From assembly GCA_023266415.1 (NCBI GenBank), contig JAHFQG010000018.1:1-14434 (forward strand): 14,434 nucleotides of DNA, written 5' to 3'. Position 1 is the first letter of the stretch, and the number at the start of each line of letters is the position of its first letter. Positions 1-6,335 of this stretch are shown one piece after another. The stretch is from Francisellaceae bacterium. Its GTDB lineage: Bacteria > Pseudomonadota > Gammaproteobacteria > Berkiellales > Berkiellaceae. The position numbers were made by a program, and so were the translations under genes. The notes beneath the pieces are model-generated. The model saw nothing but the letters and a program-made list of their open reading frames with translations. It was not told where the DNA came from and made no database searches.

Positions 1-999
1 GCCATGGAAAAAATTGAAGATTTTTTAAAAAAACACCCAGTTGTACACGCGTTCTGGGGGTTTCTATTTGGCTGGAACGTGGGGGCTATTGTACTGGGTA
101 TTTCTAATGCAATTGATATAAAACTAGATACTAAAGTTTGGCTTTGGCCTGTCAAACCTGCTGCCCAAAAGCACCCTTTAAAGCACCCTTTAAATATTCT
201 ATTTCTTCCATTGGCGGTCCCCGGTATATTTCTCGCGGTGGCAATCATGGGGGTAACCGCCCTCAGCGCCGCTGCCTTCTATCTCATAAAAAAAGGCATA
301 CAAAAAATATCCCGGAAATCAAATGAATCGGATGAAAATACTGGAGAATCCGATGAATTTAATCAGTCTAACAGAGACACTTTCTCCCTTAAAGAAACCA
401 AACCGCCGGTAACGTCATCTTTTCAGTCATCATCTCATTTTTCACCCCCCTCATTCTTTAGATTCCCCTCCACAGCTAAGGATATTGAAGGAATTTTTTC
501 AGACGAAACCGCAACCGAAAAAGCGCAGTTGGCCTTACTAAGGGATATACAAAAAAAACACCTTCCGCTTGCTATAAAAGTAAGTATCACTGAATTATAC
601 ACAATAGACTCACCTGTTGCGGATAAACTTTGGACACTTTTGGGAAATCAGTATAAAAACTCAGAATTTGTAGATTTATATAACTATATGGTTGAATGGA
701 ATTCAATCAAAACAATGTGCCAAGTAGCTCTTAACCAGAAAACGTTTGAAATCTTTTCTGCGTTCAATAAAAACAAGATCAGTATCGCTCCTCGAAAGAT
801 AGCCGCCCGAGCAATAGTTCGGTTTTTATTCGACCTCAACACTTCTCTAGAAGACAAAGCCGTTTTGCGCAACGCCATCATTCAGTCAGAGAAACAATTG
901 TCCAAGGATACTCCTTCCATGGATACTCCTTCCATATATACACTCGTTAAACAATTTCTTTCAGAACAACCTCGCCCCCACTTTGTTTTTTCGATGTAG
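1..999 (+). CDS. Tandem family copy 1: two-segment membrane-anchored protein with variable C-terminal domain (5' end outside window)
   Basis: I do not recognise a named family. The first in-window ATG is at position 4, but copies 2 and 3 start six codons earlier (MPLPKA before MEKIEDF), and bases 1-3 encode that Ala. The true start is therefore probably about 15 bases beyond the left edge. Counting from the Met at 4, residues about 15-37 form one hydrophobic segment containing FGWNVG. Residues about 58-95 form a second, rich in Ala, Val and Leu. A Ser/Pro/Asn-rich linker follows (about 105-155), then a mostly helical charged domain with ITELYT, SPVADKLW and ARAIVRFL. This suggests a membrane hairpin presenting a soluble C-terminal domain. 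Its C-terminal domain resembles copy 3 more than copy 2. The gene contains 12-bp and 15-bp perfect tandem duplications (169-192, 906-935). A secreted effector is possible by context only; function unknown. Confidence 0.8.
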   Translation, partial: AMEKIEDFLKKHPVVHAFWGFLFGWNVGAIVLGISNAIDIKLDTKVWLWPVKPAAQKHPLKHPLNILFLPLAVPGIFLAVAIMGVTALSAAAFYLIKKGIQKISRKSNESDENTGESDEFNQSNRDTFSLKETKPPVTSSFQSSSHFSPPSFFRFPSTAKDIEGIFSDETATEKAQLALLRDIQKKHLPLAIKVSITELYTIDSPVADKLWTLLGNQYKNSEFVDLYNYMVEWNSIKTMCQVALNQKTFEIFSAFNKNKISIAPRKIAARAIVRFLFDLNTSLEDKAVLRNAIIQSEKQLSKDTPSMDTPSIYTLVKQFLSEQPRPHFVFSM

Positions 1000-1092
1000 A
1001 AAAAAGCCCCCCTATAAAGTCTCCCCCCTAAAAGAGGGTTGGCAGGGCATAGGGCAAGGATGCTGCAAAGGGGGGGATACACCTCATAAAAA

Positions 1093-1121
1093 TGGCAACT
1101 TGTGCCGTTAATGTGTATAAT
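1093..1121 (+). promoter_or_regulatory. Predicted sigma-70 promoter of tandem copy 2
   Basis: A perfect TATAAT lies at 1116-1121. The -35 candidate at 1093-1098 is weak (TGGCAA), with a 17-base spacer. The start codon is about 60 bases downstream. The roughly 75-base stretch from TATAAT to the ATG is almost base-for-base the same in front of copy 3, so the leader is conserved as well as the core promoter. Confidence 0.6.
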
Positions 1122-1181
1122 TTAGCTGAGTAGCTATCCAACAGCCCAAGGCGGGTTCATTCACAGAATCAGGAGTTTATT

Positions 1182-2270
1182 ATGCCCCTCCCAAAAGCCA
1201 TGGAAAAAATTGAAGATTTTTTAAAAAAACACCCAGTTGTACACGCGTTCTGGGGGTTTCTATTTGGCTGGAACGTAGGGGCTATTGTACTGGGTATTTC
1301 TAATGCAATTGATATAAAACCAAATGGTGGGGTTTGGATTTGGCCCGTCAACAAGCAGCCTTTAAAACACCCTTTAAATATTCTATTTCTTCCATTGGCG
1401 GTCCCCGGTATATTTCTCGCGGTGGCAATCATGGGGGTAACCGCCCTCAGCGCCGCTGCCTTCCATCTCGTAAAAAAAGGCATACAAAAAATACCCTTGA
1501 AATCAAAATCAAAACCAAAGGGATCGGATGAAAATGCTGAAAAACACAATAAATTTAATCAGACTAACAAAGGGTTCAATGAAGGATTCAATGAATCTAA
1601 TCAGCCTAACAACGACATCTTTGAAGAAATCAAACCGCCAGTAACGCCATCTTTTAAGTCATCATCACCTCATTCTTCACCCTCCTTCTTACTTAAATTC
1701 CCCGACATAACTAAGGGTATTGAAGAAATTTTTCAAAAAAAATTCATGAACAAAAAAAAGAAGTTGGCCTTACTGAAAAAGGTACAAAAAAAATACGGGT
1801 TGATGGATGTAGGAACAAGTGTAGCCGAATTATACCTAAAAGACTCGCCTGTTGTGGACAAACTTTGGGAACTTTTGGAAGGTCAAGAGAAAAGCGAAGA
1901 ATTTGAATATTTATATTTCCATATAAAAGAATTGAATGAATACGAAGAAGGATGCCAAAAACTTCTTGAAGGCCATAGTTTTGAGATTGTATATTCTGAA
2001 AAATTTTCTGGCCCCGATTATATATCTGGCCTCGAAGATCTGTATGTTAATATCTTCGACCGAATGGTACTCGCCCGAGCAATAGTTCGGTTTTTAAACA
2101 ACTCCGACGCCCCCAAAAAAGACAAAACCTATTTGCAAGCCGCCATCGATTCTGAGCCGAATACACAACAGTCGGATGCACAACAGCCCGAGACTATTCC
2201 TTCCCTGCGTAAGTTAGTTAAACAGTTTTCTTCAGAGCAATCTTCCCGCTCCCATCCTTCGAATAAGTAG
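1182..2270 (+). CDS. Tandem family copy 2: two-segment membrane-anchored protein, most divergent C-terminal domain
   Basis: This 362-residue paralogue of the neighbouring copies has unknown function. The ATG at 1182 is set by an AGGAG 6 bases upstream and by the conserved leader. The N-terminus (MPLPKAMEKIEDFL) leads into hydrophobic segment 1 (residues about 19-42, with FGWNVG at 28-33), then VWIWPV (51-56), then hydrophobic segment 2 (about 63-98). A Lys-rich stretch and a long Asn/Ser/Pro linker follow (about 100-170), then a helical charged domain (about 175-330) that includes ELYLKDSPVVDKLW and ARAIVRFL. The N-terminal DNA is almost identical to copies 1 and 3, while the C-terminal domain has many substitutions and an insertion before ARAIVRFL, making it the longest copy. 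The linker contains an imperfect 12-bp duplication (NEGFNEGFNE). No catalytic motif is visible. A targeting module plus variable host-interaction domain is my inference. Confidence 0.85.
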   Translation: MPLPKAMEKIEDFLKKHPVVHAFWGFLFGWNVGAIVLGISNAIDIKPNGGVWIWPVNKQPLKHPLNILFLPLAVPGIFLAVAIMGVTALSAAAFHLVKKGIQKIPLKSKSKPKGSDENAEKHNKFNQTNKGFNEGFNESNQPNNDIFEEIKPPVTPSFKSSSPHSSPSFLLKFPDITKGIEEIFQKKFMNKKKKLALLKKVQKKYGLMDVGTSVAELYLKDSPVVDKLWELLEGQEKSEEFEYLYFHIKELNEYEEGCQKLLEGHSFEIVYSEKFSGPDYISGLEDLYVNIFDRMVLARAIVRFLNNSDAPKKDKTYLQAAIDSEPNTQQSDAQQPETIPSLRKLVKQFSSEQSSRSHPSNK

Positions 2271-2322
2271 CCCTCCCCCCTTAATAAGGATGCTGCAAAG
2301 GGGGAGATACACCCCATAAAAC

Positions 2323-2351
2323 TTGCACCCTGTGCCACTAAGATGTATAAT
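2323..2351 (+). promoter_or_regulatory. Predicted sigma-70 promoter of tandem copy 3
   Basis: TATAAT lies at 2346-2351 with a -35 candidate TTGCAC at 2323-2328 and a 17-base spacer. The -10 box and leader match those of copy 2, while the -35 region differs (TTGCAC against TGGCAA). The two copies may therefore be expressed at different strengths under otherwise identical leaders. Confidence 0.6.
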
Positions 2352-2411
2352 TTAGCTGAGTAGCTATCCAACAACCCAAGGCGGGTTCATTCACAGAATC
2401 AGGAGTTTATT

Positions 2412-3407
2412 ATGCCCCTCCCAAAAGCCATGGAAAAAATTGAAGATTTTTTAAAAAAACACCCAGTTGTACACGCGTTCTGGGGGTTTCTATTTGGCTG
2501 GAACGTGGGGGCTATTGTACTGGGTATTTCTAATGCAATTGATATAGAACCAAATAATAAAATTTGGCTTTGGCCTGTCAAGCCTGCTGCTCAAAAGCAC
2601 CCTTTAAAGCACCCTTTAAATATTCTATTTCTTCCATTGATGGTCCCCGGTATATTTCTCTTTTTGCCAACCCTGTGGGTAACCGCCCTCAGCGTCGCTG
2701 CCTTTCATCTCGTAAAAAAAGGCATACAAAAAATGTCCCGGAAATCAAAAAAATCGGCTGAAAATACTGAAAAATACAATGAATTTAATCAGACTAACAG
2801 AGACCCACTCCTCTCTAAAGAAACCAAACCGCCAGTAACACCATCTTTTAAGTCATCATCACCTCCTTCTTCATCCTCCTCCTTACCTAAATACCCCAAA
2901 CTAACTAAGGCTATTGAAGGAATTTTTTCGGACAAAAACGCAACTGAAGAAGTGCAGTTGGCCTTGCTGAAGGATATAAAAGAAAAATACACTTTGGTTT
3001 CTATAAAAGAAAGTATCACCGAATTATACACAACAGATTCACCTGTTGCGGATAAGCTTTGGATACTTTTAGAAGGTCAGAATGAAAACTCAGAATTTAA
3101 AGATTCATTATATAGACATGTGTCACGCTTGAATACAATAAAAAAAATGTTCGAAATAACTCTTCCCGGAGGAGATTTTAAACAACTTTTTTTCTTCAAT
3201 ACCCCCGACAATCAAATGATAATCGCCCGAGCAATAGTTCGGTTTTTAAACGACTCTAGCGTTTCTCAAAAAGTCAAAGACGATTTGCAATCCGCCATCA
3301 ATTTTCAGGATGCACAACGGCCCAACACTACGCCTTCCTGGCGTGAGTTAGTTGAACGGTTTTCTTCAGAGCAATCTTCCCGCTCCCATCATTCGCCACA
3401 CAAGTAG
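2412..3407 (+). CDS. Tandem family copy 3: two-segment membrane-anchored protein adjacent to mnmA
   Basis: This third copy has 331 residues. The ATG at 2412 has an AGGAG (2401-2405) and the same leader as copy 2. The order is the same: hydrophobic segment 1 with FGWNVG, an IWLWPV motif, a KHPLKHPL duplication, hydrophobic segment 2, a Ser/Pro linker (about 140-160) and a charged helical domain with ITELYTTDSPVADKLW and ARAIVRFL. Segment 2 differs from copies 1 and 2 over about 10 residues (FLFLPTLWVTALS instead of FLAVAIMGVTALS). That substitution patch sits inside otherwise near-identical DNA and is consistent with mosaic exchange between copies. The C-terminus (SSEQSSRSHHSPHK) matches copy 2, while the central domain matches copy 1. 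The DNA downstream leads directly into the mnmA promoter, so this copy may hold the ancestral position. No function can be assigned. Confidence 0.85.
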   Translation: MPLPKAMEKIEDFLKKHPVVHAFWGFLFGWNVGAIVLGISNAIDIEPNNKIWLWPVKPAAQKHPLKHPLNILFLPLMVPGIFLFLPTLWVTALSVAAFHLVKKGIQKMSRKSKKSAENTEKYNEFNQTNRDPLLSKETKPPVTPSFKSSSPPSSSSSLPKYPKLTKAIEGIFSDKNATEEVQLALLKDIKEKYTLVSIKESITELYTTDSPVADKLWILLEGQNENSEFKDSLYRHVSRLNTIKKMFEITLPGGDFKQLFFFNTPDNQMIIARAIVRFLNDSSVSQKVKDDLQSAINFQDAQRPNTTPSWRELVERFSSEQSSRSHHSPHK

Positions 3408-3410
3408 AAC

Positions 3411-3449
3411 CTCCCCCTATAAAGTCCCCCCCCCCTAAAAAGGGGGGAG
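3411..3449 (+). terminator. C-run/G-run hairpin after tandem copy 3
   Basis: Ten C (3426-3435) and six G (3442-3447) flank a TAAAAA loop and can form a stable six-pair stem. A second C-run at 3411-3417 could pair with the same G-run instead. There is no T-tract after the stem, so intrinsic termination is uncertain. The matching region after copy 1 (about 1005-1036) has interrupted runs. The hairpin may separate the tandem genes from mnmA. Confidence 0.35.
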
Positions 3450-3480
3450 TTGGCAGGGCGTAGGGCAAGGATGCTACAAT
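3450..3480 (+). promoter_or_regulatory. Predicted mnmA promoter with extended -10
   Basis: TTGGCA (3450-3455, one mismatch to TTGACA) and TACAAT (3475-3480) preceded by TGC form an extended -10 promoter with a long 19-base spacer. Transcription would begin close to 3487, only about two bases before the mnmA ATG at 3489. The mRNA would then be almost leaderless and the upstream in-frame TTG (3450) and ATG (3471) would be untranslated. The equivalent sequences after copies 1 and 2 have the -10 changed to TGCAAA. Confidence 0.45.
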
Positions 3481-3488
3481 GGTCATCT

Positions 3489-4586
3489 ATGTCACAAAAA
3501 CGCGTTGTTTTAGGTCTTTCTGGCGGAGTAGATTCCTCAGTATCGGCCTATTTGCTTCAAAAAGCGGGTTATGTGGTAGAAGCCGTGTTTATGAAAAACT
3601 GGGAAGAAGACGACACCGACACCTATTGCAGCGCACAACAAGACCGAGAAGACGCGGAAGCCGTATGCCAACGGCTCAAAATTCCCTTTCACACCGTGAA
3701 TTTTGCCAGTGAATACTGGGACCGGGTGTTTAGCTACTTTTTAGAGACTTACAGAATGGGTTGGACACCTAACCCAGATGTTATCTGTAACCAGGAAATC
3801 AAATTTAAAGCTTTTTTAGACTATGCCCACCACCTCAAAGCCGACTTTATGGCCACAGGTCATTATGCGGCTCGCCTGGATACCCCCTATGGCCCGGAGC
3901 TACATCGCGCACTGGATGAAAACAAAGATCAAACTTATTTCCTCTGTCGCATATCCAAAGAAGCTTTGGCCACAACCTTGTTTCCTTTGGCCACTTTGAC
4001 CAAAAATAAAGTTCGTCAGCTGGCCAATGAATTGGGTTTTCAAAATGCCCACAAAAAAGACAGTACGGGCATTTGTTTTATTGGCGAACGAAAGTTTAAA
4101 ACTTTTTTACAACAATACCTCCCCGCCCAACCCGGGCTTATTCAAACAGTGGACGGTCGTTCCTTGGGGCAGCACGAAGGATTGATGTATTATACTTTAG
4201 GGCAACGCTCAGGGTTATTGATTGGGGGGCAAAAAAATGCGTTGCAACAACCCTGGTATGTGGTGGCTAAAAGGATGACGGATAACGTGTTAGTGGTTGC
4301 CCAAAATGCCTATCATCCTTGGAATATGAGCCGCACTCTGAGTGCCTCCGATGCGCATTGGTTTTACCCTCCCCCTCCCCGCTTTCAAGCCGAAGCTCGC
4401 CTTCGTCATCGTGGTTCATTGGTTCCCTGTGAGGTTTTAGCGAATGGCCAACAAATGCAAGTTGCTTTTCTTCAAGCACAGCCGTCTGTTACCCCAGGTC
4501 AAGCGTGCGTTTTGTATCAAGGCACCCGCTGCTTGGGGGGAGGAACTATTGCCAGCACAGATTCAGAGGGCGGAATTTTAAGGTGA
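3489..4586 (+). CDS. mnmA: tRNA-specific 2-thiouridylase MnmA
   Basis: MnmA adenylates U34 of tRNA-Lys, -Glu and -Gln, then transfers sulfur from the TusE/IscS relay to give 2-thiouridine; it acts in the cytoplasm. The 365-residue product is close to the E. coli length of 368. The PP-loop SGGVDSS lies at residues 11-17, followed by FMKNWEEDD (34-42). The two catalytic cysteines are Cys100 in NPDVICNQEIKFK and Cys196 in STGICFIGER. The tRNA-binding motif GHYAAR and the C-terminal beta-barrel region are present. I chose the ATG at 3489 because MSQKRVVLGLSGG matches the family N-terminus. In-frame ATG (3471) and TTG (3450) would add 6 or 13 residues unlike the family, but no clear Shine-Dalgarno precedes 3489. 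The gene lies directly downstream of tandem copy 3. In E. coli mnmA is followed by hflD and purB; here hflD is absent. Confidence 0.96.
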   Translation: MSQKRVVLGLSGGVDSSVSAYLLQKAGYVVEAVFMKNWEEDDTDTYCSAQQDREDAEAVCQRLKIPFHTVNFASEYWDRVFSYFLETYRMGWTPNPDVICNQEIKFKAFLDYAHHLKADFMATGHYAARLDTPYGPELHRALDENKDQTYFLCRISKEALATTLFPLATLTKNKVRQLANELGFQNAHKKDSTGICFIGERKFKTFLQQYLPAQPGLIQTVDGRSLGQHEGLMYYTLGQRSGLLIGGQKNALQQPWYVVAKRMTDNVLVVAQNAYHPWNMSRTLSASDAHWFYPPPPRFQAEARLRHRGSLVPCEVLANGQQMQVAFLQAQPSVTPGQACVLYQGTRCLGGGTIASTDSEGGILR

Positions 4587-4589
4587 AAT

Positions 4590-4832
4590 GCAGTGGCAAA
4601 GCAAAAGGGCTGACGGAAGGACTGGACCCTACCCCTTTCGCTGGGGTGACACACCTTGTCATGCCAGCGTAGGCTGGCATCCAGTCTGAATATGGGGGCC
4701 TTGGACCCTACCCCCTTCGCTGGGGTGACACACCTTGTCATGCCAGCGTAGGCTGGCATCCAGTCTGAATATGGGGGCCCTGGACCCCTACCCCTTTCGC
4801 TGGGGTGACACACCTTCGCTGGGGGGTAACAA
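4590..4832. repeat. Palindromic repeat array, 79-bp period, between mnmA and purB
   Basis: About two and a half units with a 79-base period begin at 4622, 4701 and 4780. Each starts with TGGACCC, passes through CGCTGGGGTGACACACC, then a hairpin ATGCCAGC-GTAG-GCTGGCAT (8-bp stem), then TCCAGTCTGAATATGGGGG. The last unit is truncated. A left flank (about 4591-4621, with GCTGACGG-AGGA) recurs at the start of the second array at 7674, so both arrays are copies of one dispersed element. The region has no credible gene; reading frames through it only translate the repeat. It occupies the position of hflD in E. coli. Confidence 0.85.
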
Positions 4833-4876
4833 ATGAGGCGCTTTAGGTGCCGCTGATTCATTCATAGGAGCGTTGT

Positions 4877-6241
4877 ATGACCATGTTCAATCCTTTGCTT
4901 AGCCTTTCTCCTTTAGAAGGGCGTTATTATCCCATGGTGGAAGCGTTACGCCCTATCTTCAGTGAATATGGGCTAATCAAAGCCCGGTTTACGGTTGAAA
5001 TTGGCTGGCTTATAGCTTTAAGTAATTGCACTGACATTCCTGAGGTATCGTTATCTGAAGCCGAAGAGCGGCACTTAGAAGGCTTATTAGCCGCATTTGA
5101 TATCAAAGACGCAGAATCGGTGAAAGCTTTGGAAAAAACCACGCATCACGACGTGAAAGCGGTGGAGTATGGGGTAAAAGCGTGGTTAACGCAGCATCCG
5201 TCTTTGAAATCGTTGAGCGAGTGGGTGCATTTTGCTTGCACATCTGAAGATATTAATAATGTCGCTTATGCTCTTATGTTACAGTCTGGACGGCAGATAT
5301 GGTTAGAAGCGGTGGGAGCGCTTATTGTCCATTTACGACATTTGGCACATGAAACTGCCCATATTCCCATGCTATCGCGCACGCATGGACAAGCGGCCAG
5401 TCCCACCACGGTAGGAAAAGAGCTGGCCAATGTGGTATATCGTTTAGAGCAGCAAGCGCACAGGGTAGAAAACACGCTGCTTCAAGCCAAGTTTAATGGG
5501 GCGGTGGGGAATTATAATGCGCATGTGGTGGCTTATCCGAAGGTGGATTGGCCGGCGGTATCAGAAAGTTTTATAACCAACTTTGGGTTAACGTGGAACC
5601 CCTATACCACTCAAATTGAACCACACGATGCGTTGGCCGAATTGTTTGATGGTATGGCGCGAGTCAACCGTATTTTAATGGATTTTTGCAAAGACATGTG
5701 GTCTTATATTTCTTTGCATTATTTTGTTCAAAAGAAAATGGGGCAAGAAGTGGGGTCGTCTACTATGCCACACAAAATCAATCCAATTCATTTTGAAAAT
5801 GCGGAAGGCAATTTGGGGCTTTCGAATGCTTTACTGCAGCATTTTTCTGAAAAGCTACCCATTTCTCGTTTACAGCGGGATTTATCGGATTCTACGGTGC
5901 TGCGCAACATAGGGGTAGCCTTTGGGTATAGTTTGTTGGCTTTGAAAAACATTCAACAAGGGCTATCGCGGATATCGGTGAACGAAACAGCCCTCAAGCA
6001 AGATTTAAATGCCCACTGGGAAGTTTTGGCAGAAGCCATTCAAACCGTGCTGCGACGATATGGAGTAGAGGCTCCTTATGAAAGGCTCAAAACATTGACG
6101 CAAGGCCATACCATGACGCAAGCGGATTTAATACCTTTTATTCAGTCATTACCCATCCCTGACGAGGCAAAACATCGGCTTTCTACCCTAACCCCAGAAG
6201 GCTATTGCGGGCTGGCGGAGGCTTTGGCCCAAAAAAGCTAG
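4877..6241 (+). CDS. purB: Adenylosuccinate lyase PurB
   Basis: PurB cleaves SAICAR to AICAR and adenylosuccinate to AMP, each time releasing fumarate, in de novo purine synthesis. The 454-residue length agrees with the E. coli-type enzyme (456). Visible motifs are TTHHDVKAVEY (89-98), FACTSEDINN (119-128), SRTHGQ with the probable general acid His170, AVGNYNAH, WNPYTTQIEPHD, and the fumarate lyase signature GSSTMPHKINP (293-303) with the catalytic serine loop. QRDLSDSTVLRN follows. The ATG at 4877 has an AGGAG at 4866-4870 with a 6-base spacer; a second ATG two codons on is also possible. The gene is separated from mnmA by repeats, so it probably has its own promoter, though I cannot pick one with confidence. 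Confidence 0.97.
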   Translation: MTMFNPLLSLSPLEGRYYPMVEALRPIFSEYGLIKARFTVEIGWLIALSNCTDIPEVSLSEAEERHLEGLLAAFDIKDAESVKALEKTTHHDVKAVEYGVKAWLTQHPSLKSLSEWVHFACTSEDINNVAYALMLQSGRQIWLEAVGALIVHLRHLAHETAHIPMLSRTHGQAASPTTVGKELANVVYRLEQQAHRVENTLLQAKFNGAVGNYNAHVVAYPKVDWPAVSESFITNFGLTWNPYTTQIEPHDALAELFDGMARVNRILMDFCKDMWSYISLHYFVQKKMGQEVGSSTMPHKINPIHFENAEGNLGLSNALLQHFSEKLPISRLQRDLSDSTVLRNIGVAFGYSLLALKNIQQGLSRISVNETALKQDLNAHWEVLAEAIQTVLRRYGVEAPYERLKTLTQGHTMTQADLIPFIQSLPIPDEAKHRLSTLTPEGYCGLAEALAQKS

Positions 6242-6257
6242 GGCCCCAGGGGGTTTT
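6232..6257 (+). terminator. Possible weak terminator after purB
   Basis: The purB stop is followed by a GC-rich GGGCCCC-AGGGGG stretch and TTTTT, in the order expected of an intrinsic terminator. The CCCC and GGGG arms are separated by a single A, so a normal hairpin loop cannot form without shifting the pairing. An A-run before and T-run after (AAAAAA, TTTTT) could close a longer stem. This call is weak. Confidence 0.25.
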
Positions 6258-6283
6258 TGTACGGGAATTGTTAATGGTATAAT
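6255..6283 (+). promoter_or_regulatory. Predicted extended -10 promoter of the OTU-like gene
   Basis: TGGTATAAT at 6275-6283 is a perfect extended -10 element. The region 17 bases upstream (TTTTGT, 6255-6260) is a poor -35, as is normal for extended -10 promoters. A second element, TGTTAGAAT (6302-6310), lies closer to the gene and could be an alternative. The start codon at 6336 is about 50 bases from the first element. Confidence 0.5.
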
Positions 6284-6335
6284 TCTTTTCGTTCCAATTT
6301 ATGTTAGAATTAGAACTATAGATTAGGAGAAAATT

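Larger units (their letters stand above)
1..3480 (+). repeat. Tandem gene triplication, unit about 1.2 kb
   Basis: The unit consists of promoter, leader, gene and a C-run/G-run 3' element ending near the motif GGATGCTRCAA. The MEKIEDF start codons lie at 4, 1200 and 2430, giving periods of 1196 and 1230 bases. The 3' element occurs after copy 1 (about 1005-1072), in shortened form after copy 2 (about 2272-2304) and after copy 3 (about 3409-3480), where it runs into mnmA. Copies 1 and 2 therefore each carry a decayed piece of the mnmA upstream region, which places the duplication junction there. Confidence 0.85.

Noticed and set aside
1216..1232. T-run followed by A-run (TTTTTTAAAAAAA) near the start of each tandem gene as a programmed frameshift or phase-variation site
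   Set aside because: All three copies keep the same run length and frame, and the alternative frames close quickly without a meaningful product.
1169..1549. 126-residue antisense frame over tandem copy 2
   Set aside because: It mirrors the conserved membrane-module DNA and reappears antisense to copy 3; the plus-strand frame has promoter, ribosome site and conserved architecture.
3450..3488. N-terminal extension of MnmA from the TTG at 3450 or ATG at 3471
   Set aside because: The added residues (AGRRARMLQWSS) are encoded by the repeated element and predicted promoter, and the family starts directly before the PP-loop strand.
4517..4861. 114-residue minus-strand frame between mnmA and purB, a possible hflD remnant
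   Set aside because: It translates the 79-bp repeat and the antisense of mnmA; it has no resemblance to HflD.
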